A DNA stretch of 64,000 bases. Source: Nocardioides sp. Soil805. GTDB taxonomy: Bacteria; Actinomycetota; Actinomycetes; Propionibacteriales; Nocardioidaceae. The stretch is from positions 1,796,003-1,860,002 of the forward strand of contig NZ_LMSU01000001.1 in assembly GCF_001429625.1 (NCBI RefSeq), written 5' to 3'. Shown one piece after another: positions 17,001 to 22,980 of the stretch (position 1 is the first letter of the stretch; each line of letters opens with the position of its first letter). The notes beneath the pieces were generated by a model. The model did not search any database. It had not been told where the DNA came from and saw only the letters and a list, made by a program, of their open reading frames with translations. The position numbers were made by a program, and so were the translations under genes.

Positions 17001-17597
17001 GACGATGCGGATGGCTGCCGCGCTATCGCCGAACCCTCCGGCCACTTCGGCGCGTCGCACCTTGGACGCTATCCCGGCCGTGCCGATACCACTGGCCAAA
17101 AGGGCCTCGTCGAGTCGATCCTGTGCTTCCTGGTCGAAGCGCAGCGAGGCGTGTTTGGCAGACTCCAACCGGTCGTCGATCCAGGTCGGGGCGAGGTCGA
17201 CGAGCGACTCGATAGTCGCGACTGCTCCATCGATGTCGCCGCAGCGCAGCTGCCACTGCACCAGGAGCGTCCGTGGTCCCACGGCCTCAGGAAATGCGTC
17301 CACGTGCCGCCGGAACGCGCCGGAGACCACATCGCGCTGCTCAGTGAAGTGCTGCAACTGCGACAACACCGCACGGCAAACTCGCTCGTCTTCGGAGTTC
17401 CGGACCTGCGCTGCGTGCAGGTTATCGAGGTTGCGTGCATCGACCTCGAACCTTTCCTGAGCGTTCCCGGAGTCAGAGGTCTTGAGTCGGGACAGGACCA
17501 ACTCGGCGGACGGGATCGCGTCGGTGGTGCTGTTGTAGACGGCGTACCGGAGGTTCTCGAGAAGTCTGATGAGGTCGGGATCCGGTGATGCGGTCAT
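14034..17597 (-). CDS. giant histidine kinase with helical-repeat (TPR-like) sensor region
   Basis: The product has 1187 residues and is soluble throughout, with no membrane segment. Residues about 20-900 are alpha-helical repeats of TPR/PPR character (for example LLVQWQLRCGDIDGAVATIE and LTCAYENSGRWLEAAGLHEK). The last 230 residues are the kinase core: a probable phospho-acceptor H960 in VLHMMAVPGKNL, N-box around N1070 (FLIENLVSNSVKQ), G1 box DNGSGLP at about 1121 and G2 box HGLGIGLRS at about 1146. The H-box is degenerate compared with the usual H-E/D-[IL]-[KR]-x-P, so the histidine assignment is likely but not certain. A cytoplasmic repeat sensor suits an internal ligand or protein, as in STAND or Detocs-type sensors. 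The gene heads the operon; its stop overlaps the receiver start. Confidence 0.85.
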   Translation of the reverse strand: MTASPDPDLIRLLENLRYAVYNSTTDAIPSAELVLSRLKTSDSGNAQERFEVDARNLDNLHAAQVRNSEDERVCRAVLSQLQHFTEQRDVVSGAFRRHVDAFPEAVGPRTLLVQWQLRCGDIDGAVATIESLVDLAPTWIDDRLESAKHASLRFDQEAQDRLDEALLASGIGTAGIASKVRRAEVAGGFGDSAAAIRIVGRAARGGDLELVRVAIAVAENARESSARLYGTAARSFSMKGDVDAVTALCAASPFGPEDDGGEMLFALTCAYENSGRWLEAAGLHEKHKQLPRFQLAEAQNRRLNALLNADLVSDAVEVVSAAMRDGRSCFSMEIVQRTIRSAALTRPLLAADVLASWQGVRVTVRMLEEILAAVMVARGADVAVSWLLGHRTHFRVDEETWHTVLRLLLDNGESVCAWLGAAREQAESDQLRAVASLTAADDLSLLEIVFPRAGSLPPHVNQALVMHGLLRVAELPVDELDAWTAALAALPFERRSDEYADLVAAVADRFTVERQPARALEILEQLWDFGDDQVLIACPPSVIQSWVRALRWGRPDRWERDCGATIQRMIWVRRQLRVNQSQPPTPGREEALRLQHRATESVRAFVEAFAELNQVGRYSHIDRQVERLTSARIDPTPATLESLMVALPREARLGHLDRVRTLLGGQSMTAGLWTTFVVGGLSISRVESSESTPTTVRENVATCLARGEEVLLEAIAALRSAPGLSAVDANFSQGELLRIADSYPTSRYKAYGPLANDVRSRLRSCHTAHDGLVATLSAISAAHARYGLVAGVDRVHRAFDTIEHRASRDAQLDRLEAAGRAGSGPEVDLAAAGLGVDGMEWSSPDFLRLARVSGEFNTVEPRHVLTALGTADVNDDCRSVLAVELRRAQARRDGHAVSVLHRLAEHLGVIMPADLHPALFPSVPSHVTGIEDLCDPVSGERRADVLTAEQFRNFQGLVLHMMAVPGKNLNDALPVLRRAEESDDRARAALTLVRPSLEEAGQRIERLRRLLRIGERDDVSGTTLLEPVIDEVLASFRSTTDRLSIMVERDLEEGLTTEANAGLVAFLIENLVSNSVKQGDLLRSQGRTPEGGFRISVSTHFRAPQLGDDQRYGIVTIGVRDNGSGLPPNLMDDIRSWNYTSSPDHGLGIGLRSTAEGVDLAGGRLAALDQGGGAWVTIELPAGRALK

Positions 17598-17859
17598 GGC
17601 TGGAGGCTAGTTGCTCTAGACCCACAGTACGCAGGTCGTTGTCAAAGCGGGCTGTCTTACGGCCGGGGCTGCACGCGCATCATCTCCCGCCGTGCCAACG
17701 GCTTTCTCTAAACTCGGACGACTTCGGCCTAGCGTCATAGTGCAGCGCGCGTTCTCGCATTGAACCGGCCTGCTGGTGCATGCTCTGCGACCTGGCATCG
17801 TGCTAGAAGCGAACTGGGCATGTCGAACCTGTGAGCGGCGCACCCTGTACTTGACCCGG

Positions 17860-18299
17860 TCGACACGACGGCGCTCAGGGGAATCTCAGCGCATACGGGG
17901 CATGTCCGAGGCTTGGGGGTCACATGCGTTGTGGTGCCCGAGTTGCATCACAGGTCTGGAACGAGTCGAGCCCAACCGGCCGTCCCTCGATCTGGCTGCC
18001 GCCGCTGCGGCCTCGAGCTCGAACTCAAATCGACAAGAATCAGCGGGCGCCGACGGCCGAATGGTGCGACAAAGTCTCACCTCGCGAGGCGGACGGTCGA
18101 CGTCCACCGCGTGGTTGAGTCTCTTCCAATCAAGTTCACCCTCGCTGAGTTGTACGTCGAAGGAGCCGAATTGGCTGCGCTCGACCCGGTTAACCGACAT
18201 GTTCGGGACAAGATCAGGCAGCAGTTGCAGGTCCTGCGCGATGCGGGTCGACCCAGATTCCGCGGGCAGGGAGTACACGCGCCTCGCACCCGAGCTTGA
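17860..18299 (+). pseudogene. DpnI-type (Dam-replacing family) restriction endonuclease, broken
   Basis: Fragments of a DpnI homologue appear in order but in different frames. In one frame SQRIRGMSEAWGSHALWCPSC and PNRPSLDL align with the DpnI start, first zinc cysteines and catalytic D. After a one-base shift near 17,998 the other frame reads CRRCGLELELKS, giving the second cysteine pair and the catalytic E-x-K. About 110 residues of the core are then missing. SLTSRG appears in the first frame again, and after another shift the C-terminal winged helix is well kept: KFTLAELY, NRHVRDKIRQQLQVLRDAG, RFRGQG, then a stop at 18,299. DpnI cuts GATC only when adenine-methylated. With two frameshifts and a deletion this copy cannot make the enzyme. 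It is the remains of a modification-dependent restriction gene in the island. Confidence 0.85.
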
Positions 18300-18542
18300 G
18301 ACAGATTGGCCGCGGTCGAGCGCATTAGGAGTCCCCGGACTGCGTAGCACGGACCATACGGCCCGCAAGCCTCTTCCAAACGATGATCAGCCGAGTGGCC
18401 CGCTCCCTTCGACACGGGTGACCGGCCACCGAGTACCGGGACCGCCTGCAGACCTGCCTGCGCCGCGTGGTCGGTGTCACGGGTAGCTGCGCAGCTATGG
18501 CAGCGCCGCACGCACGGAGACGTTCCATCCCCCTGATTGAGG

Positions 18543-18677
18543 GTGCAGAAGCAGTTGCAGGAACCCCTTCAGAAGCCGTCCTACAACGAGCTCCCGCACG
18601 ACCCACCACAAACCTCACGCGGCATCCAATGCGGCTCCGACCTGCGCAAGAGTCTGTGAGCGCGCCTTGAAGATGAC
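18543..18677. repeat. copy 1 of a 135-bp imperfect direct repeat
   Basis: This segment and 20,416-20,552 align along their whole length (about three bases in four by eye, with a few single-base gaps). Shared blocks include the GTTGCAG region, CAGAAGC, CACGCGGC, GACCTGCGCAA and GAAGATGAC. On the minus strand both end a reading frame in a similar peptide (VIFKARSQTLAQV here, VIFEERLRTFAQV in the other) followed by LDAA and TGA. The pair brackets the toxin-antitoxin genes. It could be the end of a duplicated integrase or cargo gene, or an old attachment-site duplication. Confidence 0.75.
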
Positions 18678-18717
18678 ATCCCCGCGTGCCGCGCTAGTGA
18701 GACTCCACCACATGCTC

Positions 18718-18746
18718 TTGAGGACTCGATGTACATCGTGTACATT
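18718..18746 (+). promoter_or_regulatory. sigma-A-like promoter with overlapping palindromic operator for the toxin-antitoxin pair
   Basis: TTGAGG at 18,718-18,723 and TACATT at 18,741-18,746 are separated by 17 bases, an ideal housekeeping promoter spacing. Inside it lies a perfect palindrome, ATGTACA-TCG-TGTACAT, at 18,729-18,745. A repressor bound there would block RNA polymerase. Autoregulation by the antitoxin or antitoxin-toxin complex encoded 56 bases downstream is the obvious inference. Confidence 0.65.
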
Positions 18747-18801
18747 CAATCTCACACGGCCGGTTGCGGCCGCGAACCGCACCACACTCAGGAGCACCAC
18801 C

Positions 18802-19212
18802 ATGGCCACCACCCACTTCCCAACCATGGCCGAGGGCCGAAACCACTTCAAGGACGTTCTCGACGCAGCAGTCGAAGGGCGCCCTGCGTCGGTTAGTCGT
18901 GATGACACCCGAGTGGCCGCAGTGGATGCTAGGCGACTCGTTCACTTCCTCAGCAGTCTGCGCCCAGCACGTGCGCAGCTCGTTGCCGAGGACGGCGGAT
19001 GGAGCTTGTTCCTGCCTGGCTTGCCGATCGCAGCGTCCGGGGAATCAGTCGAGGAAGCGCTAGACGAAGGGGTCGAAGCTCTCCGCGACTACGCCGAAGC
19101 GTGGTCCGATCGGCTACGTCTTGCCCCGAATCACGAGGACAACTGGGGAGTCGTTCAGTTGGTCGAGCTGTCGTCCGATGGACAGCTGAAGGCTTGGCTG
19201 CGCGGGCGGTGA
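18802..19212 (+). CDS. antitoxin with Phd/YefM-like start and HicB-like body
   Basis: The product has 136 residues. ATG 18,802 was chosen because AGGAG sits nine bases upstream and the sequence before it holds the promoter. The N-terminal 40 residues resemble a Phd-type DNA-binding antitoxin (MAEGRNHFKDVLDAAVEGRP, then a VSRDDTRVAAVDA strand). Residues about 55-100 look like a HicB partial RNase-H strand pattern: EDGGWSLFLPGLPIAASG then ESVEEALDEGVEALRDY. The stop overlaps the next gene's GTG, so antitoxin and toxin are made together, antitoxin first. It probably neutralises the protein at 19,209 and represses its own promoter at the palindrome in 18,729-18,745. Confidence 0.7.
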   Translation: MATTHFPTMAEGRNHFKDVLDAAVEGRPASVSRDDTRVAAVDARRLVHFLSSLRPARAQLVAEDGGWSLFLPGLPIAASGESVEEALDEGVEALRDYAEAWSDRLRLAPNHEDNWGVVQLVELSSDGQLKAWLRGR

Positions 19213-19637
19213 AGTTTCCGGCGGCCACACGGAAGGACCACCAGACCTTCTGTGTAACTGAGGGATGGGAGAAGCGGAAGTCAGCCCGAGGCAAAACAGG
19301 GGATCATCACCGCTACGAACTTGTGCTCTCAGACGGACGCATTCTCTACACACGCGTCAGTTTCCCGGTGAACGACCGCGATTCATACGGCCCGCAGTTA
19401 TGGAGTCATATTCTTCGTGACCAACTCGACGTCACGAGCGAAGAATTCTGGGCCTGTGTGAATGAGGGGGTAAAGCCCTCTCGAGGGGTGGTGGAAGTTG
19501 AGCCTCACGAAGCGATTCCCGCCGGCGTGGTCGCGACACTCCTCGGTTTCGGTGTGCCCGAGCATGACATCCATGGCATGACCAAGCAGCAAGCGATCAA
19601 ACGCATGACTGACCTTTACTCAGGGACGTCTGACTAG
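19209..19637 (+). CDS. toxin of the 'cytotoxic translational repressor' (HicA-like) type
   Basis: The product has 142 residues starting at GTG 19,209 in a GTGA overlap with the antitoxin. It resembles actinobacterial proteins described as cytotoxic translational repressor of toxin-antitoxin systems: KDHQTFCVTEGWEKRKSARG, then HHRYELVLSDGRILYTRVS, then YGPQLWSHILRDQLDV and FWACVNEG. The HHR in the centre is a plausible HicA-like catalytic histidine. The C-terminal 45 residues add a small helical segment (AGVVATLLGFGVPEHDI) that could dimerise or bind DNA. It likely inhibits translation, probably as an mRNase, when antitoxin is lost, helping to keep the island in the cell. The molecular target is inferred. 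Confidence 0.65.
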   Translation: MKFPAATRKDHQTFCVTEGWEKRKSARGKTGDHHRYELVLSDGRILYTRVSFPVNDRDSYGPQLWSHILRDQLDVTSEEFWACVNEGVKPSRGVVEVEPHEAIPAGVVATLLGFGVPEHDIHGMTKQQAIKRMTDLYSGTSD

Positions 19638-19928
19638 GACCGGCAGCCGTGCCAACGCCTCGCCTGCACGACCTCGATCTCCAGTGTGGTTGGCCGTCCC
19701 CTTCTGCGTCGGCTCCAGCACTTGCAGCGGTCGCTCGTGACGTATCGCAATCCCGGTCTGCAGAAATGCAAGGCTGTCGTTAAGCAGTGGGTTGGGCCTC
19801 CCAGCTTCAGTACCTCATCCGCTCCTCTGGTGACCCCGGCGCGGCGCACTGCAGCTGTGGCGCGGACGGAGCTGCACGCGAGATGGGGCAGTCCCTGAAT
19901 GGAATATGGTGGCAGCCGTTGTCGGTCG

Positions 19929-20288
19929 CTATCCGCCCCAAGCCGTCTGTTCGAGCGAGTCAAGCGCGGCCAGCACATCGCCGACCCCTCGAAGATGCAA
20001 CACGTCGATGGGCCGAGCTCCCTCGAGATACGAGTCGTGGCCAAACAGCCATTCGTTCACGATCTCGGGGACGTAGATCAGCGACCCGCGTGCCACCACG
20101 TGGTCGAGATCGACCAGCAGCTTCGCCTGTGCCGGCGTCGGCATCACCATGCCGGCACTCCACTTAGACAGCAGAGGACGGGTGACACCCAGGCACTCCG
20201 CTACTCGCGTAGCCGTACCGAGAGCCTCGATGAGGAGCTCGACGCGAGTCGCCACCAGCGCTTCGAATGTAGGGCCCTTCCGTGCCAT
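19929..20288 (-). CDS. Xre/MbcA/ParS-type antitoxin, apparently without its toxin
   Basis: The product has 119 residues from ATG 20,288; a longer frame upstream has no ribosome site. Residues about 13-50 are an Xre-like helix-turn-helix (LIEALGTATRVAECLGVTRP then LLSKWSAGMVMP). The C-terminal half is the MbcA/ParS toxin-binding domain: VNEWLFGHDSYLEGARPIDV and VLAALDSLEQTAWGG, where the RPIDVL signature is typical. The usual partner is a RES-domain NAD-degrading toxin directly downstream, but the 290 bases after the stop contain no intact gene. It is therefore an orphan antitoxin, perhaps kept as an anti-addiction factor. A second, nearly lost copy of its 3' end lies at 12,128-12,173. Confidence 0.75.
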   Translation of the reverse strand: MARKGPTFEALVATRVELLIEALGTATRVAECLGVTRPLLSKWSAGMVMPTPAQAKLLVDLDHVVARGSLIYVPEIVNEWLFGHDSYLEGARPIDVLHLRGVGDVLAALDSLEQTAWGG

Positions 20289-20415
20289 GGCGACATCATC
20301 GCCCAAGCAACCGACAGTCCCGCGAGTGTGAGTTGCAGGGCCACGACCGATGGCGAGGCGCATCCACCTGGGCCTGATGACGACCACAACCATCCAACGG
20401 GCTCTTCACAACTCG

Positions 20416-20552
20416 GTGCAGAAACGGTTGCAGAAACCCCTCCAGAAGCGTGTTTGATAACGATTTGCCGCACGGCCCACGCCGGGCCTTCACGCGGCGT
20501 CCAACACGCCTCTGACCTGCGCAAACGTCCGCAAGCGCTCCTCGAAGATGAC
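20416..20552. repeat. copy 2 of the 135-bp imperfect direct repeat
   Basis: This is the partner of 18,543-18,677. It lies 35 bases before the tRNA-Arg fragment. Its minus-strand peptide (VIFEERLRTFAQV, then LDAA and stop) runs back into the tRNA fragment, so the repeat directly adjoins the island boundary. The 1.7 kb between the copies contains only toxin-antitoxin genes. Confidence 0.75.
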
Positions 20553-20587
20553 TTGACTCGATTGGGCCCGAAAAGCGTTACGCGCCG

Positions 20588-20629
20588 CTACGGATCAGAA
20601 GGTTTGGGGTTCGAATCCCTACAGGCGCG
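20588..20629 (+). other. attR-like site: 3' fragment of tRNA-Arg(ACG)
   Basis: The sequence from CTACGGATCAGAAGG onward is the anticodon loop (ACG), 3' anticodon stem, variable loop, T-arm (GGGTTCGAATCCC) and 3' acceptor strand CAGGCGC of a tRNA-Arg. The 5' half of the tRNA is absent: the bases before 20,588 do not match it. A hairpin terminator follows at once. This is what remains when an element integrates into the 3' end of a tRNA gene: the intact tRNA should lie at the other, left-hand end outside this window. It marks the boundary between the island to the left and chromosome to the right. Confidence 0.8.
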
Positions 20630-20634
20630 CAGCA

Positions 20635-20673
20635 CACGAAGCCCCGGGTCAGCACGCTGACCCGGGCTTCGTG
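20635..20673 (+). terminator. hairpin terminator behind the tRNA fragment
   Basis: An 18-bp stem with one bulged C: CACGAAGC...GGGTCAGC pairs with GCTGACCC...GCTTCGTG around a two-base loop, followed by CATTTCT. It probably ended the original tRNA-Arg transcript and now insulates the island from the chromosome. Confidence 0.75.
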
Positions 20674-20702
20674 CATTTCTGGGGGCGACCCGGTCGGCGC
20701 CT

Positions 20703-20900
20703 GCGGATCCCTGTCGGGCCCGCCAGGTGCGGGGTGCTGCCCCAGAGGGGCGGCACGTCGTCGGGCTGGGCCTGCTTCCCGTGCGGTCTGCCGCCACCCT
20801 GGGCCGGTGATGGGCCGGTGATGGGCCGGCGATGGCAGGCGCGGGCTCAACTGGCGGCGTACGACGTCCGGCGGCCCCGGATCCCTGTCGGGTCCGCCAG
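20703..20900. repeat. paired 24-bp repeat and a short tandem repeat
   Basis: GGATCCCTGTCGGG followed by C or T and CCGCCAG occurs at 20,703-20,726 and again at 20,877-20,900. Between them TGGGCCGGTGA is repeated nearly three times in tandem (about 20,801-20,832), and CTGCCGCCACCCTGG (20,788-20,802) recurs at 37,530-37,544. No gene was seen in this stretch. Confidence 0.6.
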
Positions 20901-20918
20901 TCGCGTGGCGGCGCCCCA

Positions 20919-21041
20919 CGTGCGGTCACGAAACCGCCCGCTCGGCGCGTCCGTGCGGTCACGAAGCGCCCGGTCGGTGCGTCCGTGCTGCACGAGAGTG
21001 CCCGCTCGGGGCCTCCGTGCGGTCAGGAAGTGCCCCCTCAG
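20919..21041. repeat. four imperfect tandem repeats of about 32 bp
   Basis: Units start at 20,919, 20,952, 20,984 and 21,016; each begins CGTGC, then GGTCACGAA or a variant, then GCCCGCTCGG or a variant. The last is truncated and overlaps the stop codon of the leftward gene at 21,038. Spacers are absent and units are not identical, so this is not a CRISPR array. It may act as a 3' structure for the leftward transcript. Confidence 0.65.
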
Positions 21042-21757
21042 CCGTTGGGCTCCTGGTCGCGCAGGAACCGGCGCGGGTCCTCGGCCGCCCGGGGCAACGA
21101 CTCCATCCACCGCGCGAAGTCGTCGCCGAGGCGACGCTCGAGGTCGTCGAGGTAGATCACGCGCATCTCCACGGCCCGGAACCGGGAGGCGTCGGTGCGG
21201 GCGCGCTGGAGGGCCACGTAGCTGCTCCGCCAGGCCTCGCACAGGTCGGCGTCGGTCAGCTCGTCGGTCACCTCGAGGACCGGCTCCTCCACCTCCCCGG
21301 CCGCGGGGGCACGGGGGGACGGCGGGCGCGACGGATCGGTCCGGAGCCTCGTCGGCGTGACCCTCGCCAGCCGCTCGGGACCCACCAGGGCCCGCACCCG
21401 ACGCCGTACGTCCGGGTGGAGCAGGACCAGGACCGCCACCACCGGGACCGCCCCGAGGCCCAGCATGCCGAGCAGCCCGATGCCGCCCACCACGAACGTC
21501 GGCGCGACGAGCCCGACGGACCCGAGACGGAAGCGCCCCGGGTCCTCCTCCAGCAGCCACCTCAGCCCGGTCCACAGCCAGCCGGAGACCATCACCAGGA
21601 GGAACAGACCGGCGCTCGCCAGCCAGCCGAGCAGGAACGTCGCCGCGGCGACGCCGACCGCCAGCACGAAGGCGCTCGCCCCCACCCACACGGCTCCCGC
21701 ACCGCGGGCGACGTGGCGCCGGAACCCGGAGCCCTCGGTCCAGGTCACTGCACTCAT
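21038..21757 (-). CDS. membrane protein with C-terminal soluble tail, unknown function
   Basis: The product has 239 residues from ATG 21,757, with GAGGAGG upstream and ATGA overlap with the ligase gene. Two long hydrophobic blocks each contain a likely pair of membrane helices: about 20-60 (AVWVGASAFVLAVGVAAAT) and about 85-115 (APTFVVGGIGLLGMLGLG). The C-terminal 110 residues are cytoplasmic-looking, charged and helical (DADLCEAWRSSYVALQRA, then EMRVIYLDDLERRLGDDF). The pattern is common in actinobacterial envelope proteins but I cannot name a family. It is the third gene of a leftward operon with an amidotransferase and a YbdK-like ligase. Confidence 0.75.
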   Translation of the reverse strand: MSAVTWTEGSGFRRHVARGAGAVWVGASAFVLAVGVAAATFLLGWLASAGLFLLVMVSGWLWTGLRWLLEEDPGRFRLGSVGLVAPTFVVGGIGLLGMLGLGAVPVVAVLVLLHPDVRRRVRALVGPERLARVTPTRLRTDPSRPPSPRAPAAGEVEEPVLEVTDELTDADLCEAWRSSYVALQRARTDASRFRAVEMRVIYLDDLERRLGDDFARWMESLPRAAEDPRRFLRDQEPNG

Positions 21758-22962
21758 CGTCCGTCCTCCTCGTCGTGTCCGATACCCGCCACGGGGCCGC
21801 CGGCGTACGCCGCACCGACCGGACCGGGGTCGCCCGGCACGCTCGCCGCCGCGAGGGCGGCCACGAAGCCCACGTGGTCGAGCCGCTTGCGCAGCGCGCG
21901 CTGGCGGGCCGAGCCCGATTTCTGCGTACGCCGCTGCGTCACCAGCTGCGCGACGGTCGTCCAGTCGCCCGCGGCCAGGAGGGCCGGGCGCAGGTGCTCC
22001 ACGAGCCGGTACAGCACGGCCGGTCCCGGCGCGAGGACCCCCGTCCGGGGGTCGACCAGGAGCGTGCCGAGGCCGTACCGGGCCGCACCCACCAGCGAGT
22101 CCTCCAGCACGGCCTCGGGAACCACGACCACCGGCTGGTGGGCCGCGGCCTCCGCGATCGCCGTGGCGACCATGGCCCGGCACAGCGCCGCCTGGAGCAG
22201 CGTGTCGGCGACGGTCAGGCCGGTGTCGGCGATGCGGAACTCGACCGTGGGGAAGCGCGGCGAGAGGCGCGCGTACCAGTAGACGCTGCCGGCGTCGACC
22301 GCCTCGGCGGCGATGCACTCGGCCAGGGCGGCGTCGTAGGCGTCGGGGTCGCGACACCACGGCGCCACCCGCGCCGTCGGCCAGCGGCTGAAGACCTTGT
22401 GCCGGTAGCTCTCCCACCCCGAGTCGCCGCCGTCCCACATCGGTGAGTTGCCGCTCAGGGCGAGCAGGAGCGGGAGCCACCCGCGTACCCGGTTGAGGGT
22501 CTCGACGCCGGTGGCCCGGCTCGGCACCCCCACGTGCACGTGGGCGCCGCACGCCACCACCTCGTCGGCGAGCCCGGGGAAGCGGTCCCGGATGCGCTGG
22601 TAGCGGTCGTCCTCCGTGTGCGCGCCGGGACCGCTGGACCGGAAGGGCGCCGTACCGCTCGAGATCATCTCCGCCCCCCGAGCGGCCGCCGCGCGGGCCA
22701 CGGCCCGACGTCCGGCGGTCATCTCGGCGGCCAGCGCACCCAGGTCGGTGCACACCCCCGTGGCCGACTCGATCTGGAACTGCATCCACTCGGCCTGGAA
22801 CCGTCGCCCCACCGGGAGGTCCCCGAGGACCTGGGGAGCGACCGCGGCCGTGCTGCCGTCGGGGTGGAGGAGGAAGAACTCCTCCTCGACCCCGACCGTC
22901 GGGACCGGCGGTGCGGGCGGCGGTGCGGGCGGCGGCGTCGTCCGGGGGGCTGCAGGGCACAC
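21754..22962 (-). CDS. glutamate-cysteine ligase-like carboxylate-amine ligase (YbdK family)
   Basis: The product has 402 residues. YbdK-type enzymes are ATP-dependent ligases that join a carboxylate to an amine and show weak gamma-glutamylcysteine synthesis. Seen here are the start motif TVGVEEEFFLLHPDG (metal and glutamate site), a PFRSSGP loop after EMISSGTA, the H-V-H pair in CGAHVHVGVPSR, GNSPMWDG, and FPTVEFRIADTGL, all in family order. The N-terminal 22 residues are proline-rich and add little, so the true start may be a little later than GTG 22,962. It follows the amidotransferase by 18 bases and overlaps the membrane-protein start by four. The pairing recalls EgtA/EgtC-type gene pairs, but the other ergothioneine genes are absent from the window. 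Confidence 0.85.
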   Translation of the reverse strand: MCPAAPRTTPPPAPPPAPPVPTVGVEEEFFLLHPDGSTAAVAPQVLGDLPVGRRFQAEWMQFQIESATGVCTDLGALAAEMTAGRRAVARAAAARGAEMISSGTAPFRSSGPGAHTEDDRYQRIRDRFPGLADEVVACGAHVHVGVPSRATGVETLNRVRGWLPLLLALSGNSPMWDGGDSGWESYRHKVFSRWPTARVAPWCRDPDAYDAALAECIAAEAVDAGSVYWYARLSPRFPTVEFRIADTGLTVADTLLQAALCRAMVATAIAEAAAHQPVVVVPEAVLEDSLVGAARYGLGTLLVDPRTGVLAPGPAVLYRLVEHLRPALLAAGDWTTVAQLVTQRRTQKSGSARQRALRKRLDHVGFVAALAAASVPGDPGPVGAAYAGGPVAGIGHDEEDGR

Positions 22963-22980
22963 GGCGGATCCGCCCCCAGG

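Noticed and set aside
17886..18368. A 160-codon minus-strand frame
   Set aside because: The plus strand here carries recognisable DpnI-family fragments; the minus frame is their shadow.
19638..19928. A RES-domain toxin gene downstream of the antitoxin at 19,929
   Set aside because: No frame shows RES motifs or an adequate length; the antitoxin is treated as an orphan.
20588..20629. A complete tRNA gene at the island border
   Set aside because: The 5' half (acceptor, D-arm, 5' anticodon stem) is not present upstream, so only a 3' fragment is annotated.
20919..21041. A CRISPR-like array
   Set aside because: The four units are adjacent with no spacers, are not identical, and there are no cas genes in the window.
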